From: an uncultured Fidelibacterota bacterium
GTDB taxonomy: Bacteria; Fidelibacterota; Marinisomatia; Marinisomatales; Marinisomataceae
Reading direction: 5' to 3'
Length of the DNA stretch: 40,288 bases
Assembly: GCA_902578385.1 (NCBI GenBank)
Contig: CACHCR010000009.1
Location: 1-40,288 of the forward strand
Shown here: positions 8,580-16,833 of the stretch, piece by piece
Numbering within the stretch: position 1 is the first letter of the stretch
Layout: each line of letters starts with the position of its first letter
Program-made: the position numbers and the translations under genes
Notes under the pieces: model-generated
Database searches by the model: none
What the model was told of the DNA's origin: nothing
Seen by the model: the letters and a program-made list of their open reading frames with translations, nothing else

Positions 8580-9788
8580 ATGAAAGTAGTATTAATAATA
8601 GGTGGTGCAGTTTCTGGTTCAACTGCTGTAAAGAAACTTACTGATGAAGGAATTAGATGTGTTGTTGTTGAGCAGAATAGAATGCCATATGGAAAAATTG
8701 AAGATGGCTTACCTAGATGGCACGAAAAACAACGCATTAGTGAATATTTTAAAATTGATGATATTATATCAAATGATTTAGTTGACTTTGTTCCATTAAC
8801 TAGAATTGGTGAAGATATCTCATTTGAAGAAATATATAATATGGGATGGAGTTGTATTTATTTTGCCAATGGAGCATGGAAAGACAGATCTTTTCCTATC
8901 AAAGAAATTGAGCAGTTTAATAATTTTTATTATCAAAATCCTTTTGTTTATTGGTTTAATCATTATCATGAATCATCCTATAATGGTCCTGAGGTAGATA
9001 TAAAAGATAATGCAATAGTAATTGGAGGTGGATTAGCCTCAATTGATGTCTGCAAGATAACCCAATTGGAACTTGTAAGGCAAAAAGTTGAATCTAAAAT
9101 TGAAAATTTTGATATCATCGAAATGGAGCATAAAGGTATTCCAAAATATTTAGAACAATATGATTTGAAGTATGAAGACTTAGGAATAAAAGGAACAACT
9201 TTAGTTTACAGAAGAAATATCGAAAATATGCCTTTAACTACCATTCCTGAAGATGCTGCTCCTGAAATGGTTGATAAAAGAAAACTCGCGAGAAGAAAAA
9301 TTTTAAACAATACCTTAGACAAGTTTTTATTTAAAGTTGCCGAATGTACCCAACCAGTTGGTCTATCATATGAAGATAATATGTTGAACGGAATTGAAGT
9401 TATCGAAAATGAAATTATTGATGGCAAATTAATTGCTAAAGAAAATTCAAATAAGATTCTTCATGGGAATACTTTTATAAGTTCAATTGGTAGTTTGCCT
9501 GAACCAATTCAAGGTATACCAATGGATGGATCTACTTACAATATTATCGATGAAGATTCTGGAAAATTTGACGAATTAGATAAAGTGCATGGAATGGGTA
9601 ATGCCATTACTGGTAAAGGCAATATTAAAGCATCGAGAGTTAGCGCTAAAACCGTAGGAGATTTAACTATTGATTTAATTAATGACATAGATCAAGATGT
9701 AATTGATAATATTGATTTGAAAGTAAAAGAATGGCAGTCCAAATCCTCCTACGATGGAAATTATTTTGAATGGAAAGCAAAAAAATAA
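8580..9788 (+). CDS. FAD/NAD(P)-binding oxidoreductase, adrenodoxin reductase/GltD-like
   Basis: 402-residue two-dinucleotide-fold flavoprotein. The N-terminal FAD motif is VVLIIGGAVSGSTAVKKL with the acidic strand end VVVEQ. Next comes PYGKIEDGLPRWHEKQR, equivalent to the P-x-G-x3-x-G-x-P-x-H-x-x-K block of ferredoxin/adrenodoxin-NADP reductases and glutamate synthase beta subunits. A second fold has AIVIGGGLASIDVCK, then LVYRRNIENMP (the RR-x-x-x-x-MP signature), and a C-terminal GMGNAITGKGNIKASR segment replaces the usual GDx11G FAD closing motif. No Fe-S cluster cysteines are present. Electron partner and substrate are unknown. Divergence from proline dehydrogenase hints at a shared control, but no direct link is visible. 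Confidence 0.75.
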   Translation: MKVVLIIGGAVSGSTAVKKLTDEGIRCVVVEQNRMPYGKIEDGLPRWHEKQRISEYFKIDDIISNDLVDFVPLTRIGEDISFEEIYNMGWSCIYFANGAWKDRSFPIKEIEQFNNFYYQNPFVYWFNHYHESSYNGPEVDIKDNAIVIGGGLASIDVCKITQLELVRQKVESKIENFDIIEMEHKGIPKYLEQYDLKYEDLGIKGTTLVYRRNIENMPLTTIPEDAAPEMVDKRKLARRKILNNTLDKFLFKVAECTQPVGLSYEDNMLNGIEVIENEIIDGKLIAKENSNKILHGNTFISSIGSLPEPIQGIPMDGSTYNIIDEDSGKFDELDKVHGMGNAITGKGNIKASRVSAKTVGDLTIDLINDIDQDVIDNIDLKVKEWQSKSSYDGNYFEWKAKK

Positions 9789-9877
9789 TTTTTTTTCTAA
9801 TAATTTTATAGAACTCAACAATCTTTTTTAGTACTTTCACTTGTCAATTAAAGCATTTATAACAATCCTAAGAGTTG
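9789..9877 (+). promoter_or_regulatory. Intergenic leader upstream of nqrA
   Basis: This 89-base, T-rich gap is the longest gene-free stretch in the window and the most likely place for the promoter of the nqr operon. It holds TTGTCA at 9841-9846, but the nearest TATAAC (9858-9863) is only 11 bases further, too close for a standard sigma-70 pair. The run AAAAAAATAATTTTTTT at its left end could fold weakly but has no G/C. No riboswitch-like structure is evident. Confidence 0.3.
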
Positions 9878-11209
9878 ATGCAAAAAATAACGATTAAAAA
9901 GGGGCATGATATTAACATTTCTGGGCTTGCTTCCAGAGAATTCTCTAACTCGCCTGCACAAAAATTTGTTTCAATATCTCCTCAAGATTTTAATTACATC
10001 AAGCCAAAATTATTAGTTAAAGAAGGCGATCAAGTTTCACTAGGTGATGCATTGTTTTTTGATAAAATCAATCCTGATGTTAAATGGCCATCAATTGCTT
10101 CTGGAACTATTTCAAAAATCGTTTTTGGAGAAAGAAGAGCAGTTCTTGATATCATTATTGAAGTTGATAAAGATAATGAAGCAAATATTGAATCAATTAA
10201 CCAAATTAATCTTTCTTCAAGAGATGATGTTAAAGGATTCATAACAAAAAATAATTTTTGGCCTTTTTTTACACAGAGACCATTTAATAAAGTTGTTGAT
10301 CCTAATGATAATCCTAAATGTATCGTTGTTACTCTTGCTGATTCTTCACCATTAGCTAATGATTTATCTTTTTCTTTAGCAGAAAATAAAGATTACATTA
10401 TTTCTGCATTATCTAATCTGAAAAAGCTTACTGATGGAAACCTGTATGTTGCTGTCAGAGGTGATAATTTTTCGTTTTTATCTGACTATAATTTTATCAA
10501 CTTGATTCAAGTAGAGGGACCTCATCCATCTGGAAATGTAGGTGTCATTTTAAATAGAGTAAATCCATTGAATCAAAATGAAGTCGTTTGGACTGTACAA
10601 GGAAGTCATTTACCAATCTTAGGTAAACTTTTTTCTAAAGGTCTTCTTGATTTTTCTATGAATATTAATATTGGAGGGCCTGCTGTAAAGCCTTCATACT
10701 TTAAATCTCGAATTGGTGCTAGATTTGATTTACACAAGGATTCTTTATTGATGGAAAATGTTAGAATAATATCAGGAAATGTTCTAACAGGAAAACAAAT
10801 TGATATTGATGGTTTCCTAGGCTTTTATCACTCATCTTTTTCTGTAATTGAAGAATCATTTAGTAGACCTTTTATTGGATGGTTACATCCTGGAGGAAAA
10901 TCAAAATATAGCGTTTTTAATGCCTACTTAGGATCAAATAAGAAAAGTTATGATTTCACTACATTACAAAATGGAAGTAATAGAGCATTTGTTCCTGTCG
11001 ATGCATGGGAAAAAGTTTTTCCAATGGATATTTATATTAATGCTCTAGCTAGAAGTATTGAAGCAAATGATATTGATGAAATGGAACAATTAGGTATTTA
11101 TGAATGTGATGAAGAAGATGTTGCACTCTGTTCTTTTGTATGCCCAAGTAAATCTGATGTTGGAGCAATAATTAGAAGAGGTTTAGATACAATTTATTTT
11201 GATAAGTAA
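9878..11209 (+). CDS. nqrA: Na+-translocating NADH:quinone reductase subunit A
   Basis: Peripheral cytoplasmic subunit of the six-subunit Na+-NQR pump, associated with quinone binding. At 443 residues it has the family length. It shows the usual N-terminus (ITIKKGHDINISG, standing for the I-K-K-G-L-D-I-x-I-x-G pattern), LLVKEGDQVSLGDALFFDK, FTQRPFNKVVDP, the GPHPSGNVG block, and near the C-terminus IYECDEEDVALCSFVCPSK. The last resembles the C-x-x-E-D-x-x-C-x-x-x-C-P-S-K segment of NqrA. A TTG at 9875 would add one Met; I prefer the ATG at 9878. It is the first gene of nqrABCDEF, two bases before nqrB. Confidence 0.96.
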   Translation: MQKITIKKGHDINISGLASREFSNSPAQKFVSISPQDFNYIKPKLLVKEGDQVSLGDALFFDKINPDVKWPSIASGTISKIVFGERRAVLDIIIEVDKDNEANIESINQINLSSRDDVKGFITKNNFWPFFTQRPFNKVVDPNDNPKCIVVTLADSSPLANDLSFSLAENKDYIISALSNLKKLTDGNLYVAVRGDNFSFLSDYNFINLIQVEGPHPSGNVGVILNRVNPLNQNEVVWTVQGSHLPILGKLFSKGLLDFSMNINIGGPAVKPSYFKSRIGARFDLHKDSLLMENVRIISGNVLTGKQIDIDGFLGFYHSSFSVIEESFSRPFIGWLHPGGKSKYSVFNAYLGSNKKSYDFTTLQNGSNRAFVPVDAWEKVFPMDIYINALARSIEANDIDEMEQLGIYECDEEDVALCSFVCPSKSDVGAIIRRGLDTIYFDK

Positions 11210-11211
11210 TT

Positions 11212-12387
11212 ATGAATTTTTTGAGAAAAATATTTGAGGAAACTGGAAAATTTGTAGAAAAGGGTAAACCTCTTTCATGGGCTTATCCAGTCTGGGAAGC
11301 TGCTGATACAATTTTCTTTTCGACCAATAAACAAACAAGTAAAGGTCCTCATATTAGAGATAATATGGATATTAAAAGGACAATGTTTTTTGTTGTAATT
11401 GCATTAATTCCTTGTTATTTATTTGGAGCATATAACATTGGATATCTTAATGCATTAGCTTTAGATATTGATCGTAGCTTACTTGCAAACACTTTTTTTG
11501 GTTTTGGGTATGTTTTACCGATTTTAATTGCAACATTTGTTGCTGGTGCTGTTTGCGAGCTTACTTTTGCCATTATTAGAAAGCATGAAGTCAATGAAGG
11601 ATTTTTAGTAAGCTGTGCATTGATACCTTTGACAATGCCACCAGATGTTCCGTTATGGCAAGTGTTTATTGGAACAAGTTTTGGAATTATAATAGGAAAA
11701 GAAATATTTGGTGGTGTTGGAACAAATGTATTTAATCCTGCTTTAACTGCAAGAGCTTTTATGTATTTCGCTTTTCCAACTAAAATCTCTGGAGATAAAG
11801 TATGGGCTGTAGGTCCTGATGGATATAGTGGAGCTACTGCATTAGCAATTCCTGCAAATCCAGTAGAATATGATACAGCTTCAAACCTTTTTGCTGCTTC
11901 TACTCAATTTGATTTTTCATTAATGAATATGTTCTGGGGATTAATACCTGGATCAATTGGCGAAACTAACAAGCTTTTAATCTTAGGTGGTGCATTCTTC
12001 TTAATTTATTGTGGTATTGCTTCATGGAGAATTATTGTTAGTTCTGTTATTGGATTAGTATTTACAGCATTTATATTCAATTTATTATCAGGATTTTCTA
12101 CAAATGCAATGTTAACTATTACACCATTACAACATCTATTAATAGGAAGCTTTTTATTTGGTACTGTTTTTATGGCTACTGAGCCGGTTACTTCTTCGCA
12201 TACTAACACAGGGCGATGGATTTATGGCTTTTTAATTGGAGTCTTGACAGTAATAATTCGTTCAATTAATCCTGCATATCCTGAAGGTGTTATGCTTGCA
12301 ATTTTAATTATGAATATGTTTGCTCCACTTATAGATTACTATGTTGTTCAGTCAAATATTAAAATGAGGTTAGCAAGAAATGCATAG
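11212..12387 (+). CDS. nqrB: Na+-NQR subunit B
   Basis: Large membrane subunit with covalently bound FMN, a main part of the Na+ pathway. 391 residues with about ten hydrophobic helices. The flavinylation motif DGYSGAT places FMN on Thr209, fitting the D-G-x-S/T-G-A-T consensus used by the ApbE transferase encoded downstream. Other family blocks include NMDIKRTMFFV, GGVGTNVFNPALTARAF and MATEPVTSSHTNTGRW. The gene overlaps nqrC by eight bases, so translation is coupled. No anomaly in length or key residues. Confidence 0.97.
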   Translation: MNFLRKIFEETGKFVEKGKPLSWAYPVWEAADTIFFSTNKQTSKGPHIRDNMDIKRTMFFVVIALIPCYLFGAYNIGYLNALALDIDRSLLANTFFGFGYVLPILIATFVAGAVCELTFAIIRKHEVNEGFLVSCALIPLTMPPDVPLWQVFIGTSFGIIIGKEIFGGVGTNVFNPALTARAFMYFAFPTKISGDKVWAVGPDGYSGATALAIPANPVEYDTASNLFAASTQFDFSLMNMFWGLIPGSIGETNKLLILGGAFFLIYCGIASWRIIVSSVIGLVFTAFIFNLLSGFSTNAMLTITPLQHLLIGSFLFGTVFMATEPVTSSHTNTGRWIYGFLIGVLTVIIRSINPAYPEGVMLAILIMNMFAPLIDYYVVQSNIKMRLARNA

Positions 12388-13135
12388 TAATAATTATACA
12401 CTCGGCTTTGTTTTTATTGTGACACTTGTTTTAGGTACAATGTTATCATTTACAAAGGATAGTGTCAAAGTATTACAAGATCAAAACTTAAAAGCTGATG
12501 TTCAAAAAACTATTTTAAGATCATTGAATTTTGATGAAAGTTTATTACTTACTAATGAAAGCATTGAGCAAACATTTAAAAATTCCATTGATGCTAAATG
12601 TGTTAACATTGAAGGTGAGATTGTAGAGTGTAACATTGAAGAAGTAGATATTGAAAAAAATGTAGAAACTCTTCCAATTTATATAAGAATGGATAATGAT
12701 AAAGTCCAAGGAATAGCTCTTCCGATAGCTGGAAAAGGCCTGTGGTCAACAATTTTTGGATATATTGCATTAAATCCTGATACAGATTCAGTTTTAGGAA
12801 TTCAATTTTACAAACATGGTGAAACCCCTGGCCTTGGTGGCGAAGTAGAAAAGAAATGGTTTACCGATAATTTTATTAATCACCCTATGAAAAAATCAAA
12901 TGGTCAAATAGAGTTTGTTCCTAAGAAAATTCGTGATGAAAATGGTAAGATTATTAGTATAACAGTTATTAAAGGTGGAGTAGACTATTCAGATTCAAAT
13001 AAGTCAGCTATCCATCAGGTTGATGGAATTTCTGGCGCAACAGTGACAGCAGATGGTGTGACAGATTTTCTTTTAGAAGATTTATTAAGATACGAGAAAA
13101 CATTAGATAAAATTAGAGATTATGGAACTATTTAA
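12380..13135 (+). CDS. nqrC: Na+-NQR subunit C
   Basis: Periplasmic FMN-carrying subunit held by one N-terminal membrane helix (YTLGFVFIVTLVLGTMLSF, residues 6-24). The flavinylation motif is DGISGATVT with FMN expected on Thr221, again matching the ApbE consensus. Other family blocks are GLWSTIFGYIAL and the GETPGLGGEVEKKWF segment. At 251 residues it is of usual length. It overlaps nqrB by 8 bases and nqrD by 14. The FMN-bearing domain faces the periplasm, which is why ApbE must also be exported. Confidence 0.96.
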   Translation: MHSNNYTLGFVFIVTLVLGTMLSFTKDSVKVLQDQNLKADVQKTILRSLNFDESLLLTNESIEQTFKNSIDAKCVNIEGEIVECNIEEVDIEKNVETLPIYIRMDNDKVQGIALPIAGKGLWSTIFGYIALNPDTDSVLGIQFYKHGETPGLGGEVEKKWFTDNFINHPMKKSNGQIEFVPKKIRDENGKIISITVIKGGVDYSDSNKSAIHQVDGISGATVTADGVTDFLLEDLLRYEKTLDKIRDYGTI

Positions 13136-13775
13136 TTCAGAATCAAAGAAAATAATTAGCGATCCAATTAACGTTAATAATCCAATTTCACTTCAGGTTT
13201 TGGGAATTTGTTCTGCTCTAGCAGTAACAATTAGGTTAGATCAGGCAATAATCATGACTCTAGCTGTTATTTTTGTTCTTTGTTCTTCAAATGTAATATT
13301 GTCTGTTATTAGAAACTACATTCCTACAAGGGTAAGAATTGTTATTATGTTGTCTGTAATTGCATCTCTTGTATCAGTTGTTGATGAATTGCTTAAGGCA
13401 TATTTATATGATATGAGCAAGCAACTTTCTGTTTTTGTTGGATTAATTATTACGAATTGTATTATCATGGGTAGAGCAGAAGCCTTTGCCTTAAAAAACG
13501 GACCATCAAAAGCATTTTTAGATGGTTTAGGTAATGGTTTAGGTTACGGATTGATAATCATTGTTGTTTCATTTTTTAGAGAGTTGTTTGGAGCCGGAAC
13601 TATAACTCTGCCCGATGGTGGGGCAGGATATGTTTTATGGAGTATTCCTGAATCTTGGTATGCTGCTGGATATGAAAATATTGGTTTATTAGTTCTTTCT
13701 CCTGGCGCATTTATTATTTTAGGTTTAGTGATTTGGGTGCAAAGAGAATTTGCAGGTGTTGAGGAGGATGCATAG
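13122..13775 (+). CDS. nqrD: Na+-NQR subunit D
   Basis: Integral membrane subunit of six helices, forming with NqrE a pseudo-symmetric pair that binds an intramembrane iron centre. The two expected cysteines are seen: Cys30 in LQVLGICSALAVT and Cys113 in IITNCIIMGRAEAFA. The N-terminal DPINVNNPISLQVLG is the usual opening, and the 217-residue length is normal. The helical core includes GLGNGLGYG before an FFRELFG segment. Translation probably depends on nqrC because of the 14-base overlap. Confidence 0.97.
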   Translation: MELFNSESKKIISDPINVNNPISLQVLGICSALAVTIRLDQAIIMTLAVIFVLCSSNVILSVIRNYIPTRVRIVIMLSVIASLVSVVDELLKAYLYDMSKQLSVFVGLIITNCIIMGRAEAFALKNGPSKAFLDGLGNGLGYGLIIIVVSFFRELFGAGTITLPDGGAGYVLWSIPESWYAAGYENIGLLVLSPGAFIILGLVIWVQREFAGVEEDA

Positions 13776-14399
13776 ATGTATAGCTTAGAACATTATCTTA
13801 GCATATTCACCAAAGCAGTTTTTATTGAAAATATTGTTTTAGCATATTTTTTGGGGTTATGTTCATTCCTCGCAATATCGAAGAGAATAGATGCATCAGT
13901 TGGAATTGGATTAGCAGTAGTAGTAGTATTAACAATAACCGCACCAATTAATTGGGTTCTTTGGGAATATCTTTTAGCTAAAGGTGCACTTGTTTGGATA
14001 AGTGATGATTTTATTGATACTGATCTTGGGTTTTTGAAGCTTATTGTATTTATATCTGTTATTGCTGCTATGGTACAATTAGTAGAGATGTTCATGGAGA
14101 GATTTTCCCAATCTTTGTATAATAGTCTTGGAATTTTCTTGCCACTAATTGCTGTTAATTGTTCAATACTTGGTGGGTCTTTATTTATGGTCGAGAGGGA
14201 ATACACTATTTCAGAGACAGTAGTATATGGATTTGGTTCAGGAGTTGGATTCTTTTTAGCAATTGTTGCTTTAGCTTCAATCAGATACAGAATTAGATAT
14301 TCTAACATACCTCCAAGATTAAGAGGAGTTGGAATGGCAATGTTGTTAACAGGTTTATTATCAATGGCCTTTATGGCATTTTCGGGGATTGATTTATAA
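13776..14399 (+). CDS. nqrE: Na+-NQR subunit E
   Basis: Integral membrane partner of NqrD. Cys29 in ENIVLAYFLGLCSFLAIS and Cys129 in FLPLIAVNCSILGGSLF are the counterpart iron ligands. 207 residues and about six helices, as usual. It begins on the base after the nqrD stop and shares one base with nqrF. A long reverse-strand frame lies inside this gene but is a shadow. Confidence 0.97.
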   Translation: MYSLEHYLSIFTKAVFIENIVLAYFLGLCSFLAISKRIDASVGIGLAVVVVLTITAPINWVLWEYLLAKGALVWISDDFIDTDLGFLKLIVFISVIAAMVQLVEMFMERFSQSLYNSLGIFLPLIAVNCSILGGSLFMVEREYTISETVVYGFGSGVGFFLAIVALASIRYRIRYSNIPPRLRGVGMAMLLTGLLSMAFMAFSGIDL

Positions 14400-15625
14400 T
14401 GAGTGATATTTTATTAGGTGTTATTGTGTTTTCATCTGTGATACTTTTTCTTGTATTTATTTTGAATGTTTTAGGCAATATTTTATTACCGCAAGGAGAA
14501 GTAACTTTATTAATTAATGATGATATTGATAAATCAATCAATGTAGAAACTGGCGGAACAGTTTTGTCTGCCCTTGCTTCGCAAAATGTATATTTACCTT
14601 CAGCTTGTGGAGGTCAAGGAACATGTGCACAATGTAAGTGTCAGGTTGTTGAAGGTGGCGGTGATATTTTACCAACTGAGGAAGCATATATATCGCGTTC
14701 TGACCAAAAAGATAATTGGAGATTGGGTTGTCAGGTTAAAATCAGAAATGATATGAAAATTCAAGTTCCAGATGAAATATTCAGTATTAGAAAATGGGAT
14801 GCTGTTGTTAAATCAAATGATAATGTAGCTACTTTTATTAAAGAGCTAATTTTAGAACTTCCTGAAGATGATCCAATCCATTTTGAATCTGGGGGTTATA
14901 TACAAATTGATGTACCTACTTACAAAGGATTAGAATATAAGAATTTTGAAATTCAAGATTTATATACCAGTGACTGGGATAAATTTGATATTTGGCAATA
15001 TGTTGCAGAAAATAAAGAGCCAGTTTTTAGAGCATATTCAATGGCAAACCATCCTGCTGAAGGTAATATGATTATGCTTAATATTAGGATTGCTAGTCCG
15101 CCACCAGATAATCCATCTGCTCCTCCAGGGATAGCTTCTTCATATGTTTTTGATCTTAAAGAGGGAGATAAGGTAACTGTATCTGGTCCTTATGGTGAAT
15201 TTTTTATCAAAGATACTGATCGTGAAATGGTTTACATTGGTGGTGGTGCTGGAATGGCTCCACTAAGATCTCATATTTTCCATTTACTTAAGACTGAAAA
15301 ATCTAAACGAAAAATTTCATTTTGGTATGGCGCAAGATCAGAAAAAGAAATGTTCTATGATGATGAATTCAAGGCTTTAGCAGAAGAATTTGATAATTTC
15401 AGTTATCATGTTGCTTTATCTGACCCACTGCCAGAAGACAATTGGGAGGGTCCAACTGGATTTATTCATCAGGTTGCACATGATAAGTTGTTAAGAGATC
15501 ATGAAGATCCTACGGAATGCGAATACTATTTATGTGGTCCCCCAATGATGATTAGCGCTGTTCAAAAAATGCTCTGGGACTTAGGCGTTGAAGAAGATAT
15601 GATCGCTTATGATGACTTTGGCTAA
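14399..15625 (+). CDS. nqrF: Na+-NQR subunit F (NADH entry, FAD and 2Fe-2S)
   Basis: Catalytic subunit taking electrons from NADH. Order of parts: an N-terminal membrane helix (about residues 4-28), then a ferredoxin domain with 2Fe-2S ligands Cys70, Cys76, Cys79 and Cys111 (SACGGQGTCAQCKCQ and RLGCQVK). These numbers coincide with my memory of the Vibrio enzyme. An FAD domain follows with FRAYSMANHP (the R-x-Y-S motif). The NADH domain has MVYIGGGAGMAPLRSHIFH and EYYLCGPPMMISA, ending in AYDDFG. 408 residues, full length. The 3' end overlaps apbE by 17 bases. Confidence 0.98.
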   Translation: MSDILLGVIVFSSVILFLVFILNVLGNILLPQGEVTLLINDDIDKSINVETGGTVLSALASQNVYLPSACGGQGTCAQCKCQVVEGGGDILPTEEAYISRSDQKDNWRLGCQVKIRNDMKIQVPDEIFSIRKWDAVVKSNDNVATFIKELILELPEDDPIHFESGGYIQIDVPTYKGLEYKNFEIQDLYTSDWDKFDIWQYVAENKEPVFRAYSMANHPAEGNMIMLNIRIASPPPDNPSAPPGIASSYVFDLKEGDKVTVSGPYGEFFIKDTDREMVYIGGGAGMAPLRSHIFHLLKTEKSKRKISFWYGARSEKEMFYDDEFKALAEEFDNFSYHVALSDPLPEDNWEGPTGFIHQVAHDKLLRDHEDPTECEYYLCGPPMMISAVQKMLWDLGVEEDMIAYDDFG

Positions 15626-16604
15626 TAGATTAGTTTTATTAATAATTCTTTTATTATTTAGTTGTAGTACTCCTGAAAAAGATCTTGTTACTATTAAAGG
15701 TAGTACTATGGGAACAACATATACTGTCAAATTTTTTCCTATATCAAATAATCCAATTGAAATCGAAGAGAGTTATACCCTTGTTGAAAAAATATTAAGA
15801 GATATTAATCAACAAATGTCTACATATATACCTTCAAGTGAAATTTCAACTTTTAATAAGTCTGAATCAACTGACTGGTTTTTAGTTTCTGAAGATTTTA
15901 GCAGGGTATTAGAACGTTCATTTAAATATTATGATTTATCTAATGGTCAATATGATATAACTATCATGCCTCTAGTAAACTTATGGGGATTTGGCCCTGA
16001 TATTTTTGAATCTCCACCTTCAGAAGCGATGATTGATAGTGTTAAGGCTTTTATTGGACAAGATTTAATTGAATTTGAAAATCAAAAAATAAGAAAGAAA
16101 GATTCAAGGGTACAAATTGATTTAAGTTCAATTGCAAAAGGTTATGCAGTTGATAAGATTTTTAATGCTCTTAATAGATATGAAGATCTTTTTATTGAAA
16201 TTGGAGGTGAAATAAGAACCAAATCAAAAAGTAAAGATTGGAAAATAGGAATTAATACTCCATCAATTACTAATTTTGAAAATGACATTGAACTAGTTAT
16301 TTCGCTTAACAATCTATCAATTGCAACTTCAGGTAATTACCGAAATTTTTATATTATTGATGACAAACTTTATCATCATGAAATAAATCCAAAAACTGGA
16401 TATCCAATTTCTTCTAACTTGGGTTCTGTTTCGATCATTTCTGATCAATCATGTTTAGATGCAGACGCTTTATCTACAATGTTTTATATAATCGATAATT
16501 TTGAAATTGTAGAAAACTTAAAGGGAGTTGAATCCTTATCAATTATTTTAAGTGAGGATAAAAACTTTAAGAAAGTTTTCTCAAGTGGTTTTCCAAAAAA
16601 TTAA
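15609..16604 (+). CDS. apbE: FAD:protein FMN transferase, lipoprotein
   Basis: Transfers FMN from FAD to a threonine of target proteins; here the obvious targets are NqrB Thr209 and NqrC Thr221. Residues 1-18 form a lipoprotein signal with the lipobox LFSC (Cys19), so the enzyme is tethered on the periplasmic side. Family landmarks are KGSTMGTTYTVKFF, INQQMSTYIPSSEISTFN, LWGFGP, DLSSIAKGYAVDKI, IEIGGEIRTK, and the FAD/Mg block IATSGNYRNF followed by HHEINPKTGYP. At 331 residues it is normal. Two adjacent ATG codons (15609, 15612) are both possible starts. Overlap with nqrF makes it the seventh cistron of the nqr operon. Confidence 0.96.
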   Translation: MMTLANRLVLLIILLLFSCSTPEKDLVTIKGSTMGTTYTVKFFPISNNPIEIEESYTLVEKILRDINQQMSTYIPSSEISTFNKSESTDWFLVSEDFSRVLERSFKYYDLSNGQYDITIMPLVNLWGFGPDIFESPPSEAMIDSVKAFIGQDLIEFENQKIRKKDSRVQIDLSSIAKGYAVDKIFNALNRYEDLFIEIGGEIRTKSKSKDWKIGINTPSITNFENDIELVISLNNLSIATSGNYRNFYIIDDKLYHHEINPKTGYPISSNLGSVSIISDQSCLDADALSTMFYIIDNFEIVENLKGVESLSIILSEDKNFKKVFSSGFPKN

Positions 16605-16765
16605 GCCTTACTATCGCATTTATCTTGATCACCACCACAAATTTCACATCCATCTGGGGAATCACCACAAGCTTTTCTTAATGGTTTATTTTTAAAAATA
16701 AGACCTAGATTCATAGCTATCATTGATAGCCCTATAATGAGTAAAACTGGTAATAAATTTTCCAT
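16601..16765 (-). CDS. nqrM: Na+-NQR maturation factor NqrM (54 aa)
   Basis: A 54-codon minus-strand ORF fills most of the apparent gap after apbE. It starts at ATG 16765 and ends at TAA (16603-16601), overlapping the apbE stop tail to tail. The peptide has one N-terminal membrane helix (LLPVLLIIGLSMIAMNLGLIF), a basic stretch (KNKPLRK), then a cysteine cluster with Cys33, Cys40, Cys43 and Cys50: KACGDSPDGCEICGGDQDKC. One helix followed by four cysteines and a CGGD element is the layout of NqrM (DUF539). NqrM is needed for active Na+-NQR and is thought to deliver iron to the NqrD/E cysteine site. Its opposite orientation is unusual to me, since nqrM normally follows apbE on the same strand. 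Confidence 0.88.
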   Translation of the reverse strand: MENLLPVLLIIGLSMIAMNLGLIFKNKPLRKACGDSPDGCEICGGDQDKCDSKA

Positions 16766-16833
16766 TTTTCAATATAAAGCAATAAATACGATTTTAATAA
16801 TTTTTTCATTCCTTTTTATTTAAATTACCGCCT
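16766..16833. promoter_or_regulatory. Divergent intergenic region between nqrM and nhaD
   Basis: This 68-base A/T-rich gap lies between the start of nqrM (minus) and nhaD (plus), so it should hold promoters for both directions. I see A/T hexamers such as TATATT on the minus strand close to the nqrM start, but no convincing spaced -35/-10 pair. No strong SD precedes either start. Assignment rests on orientation. Confidence 0.35.

Noticed and set aside
9779-9800. A-run followed by T-run after the flavoenzyme as a rho-independent terminator
   Set aside because: The possible stem contains only A-T pairs and no stable G/C hairpin; insufficient for a terminator call.
9841-9863. TTGTCA and TATAAC as a sigma-70 promoter for nqrA
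   Set aside because: The gap between the two hexamers is 11 bases, far from the usual 16-18, and promoter consensus in this lineage is unknown.
13793-14308. A 171-codon reverse-strand ORF
   Set aside because: Lies wholly within nqrE, whose cysteine and helix motifs are intact; the reverse frame is only a shadow.
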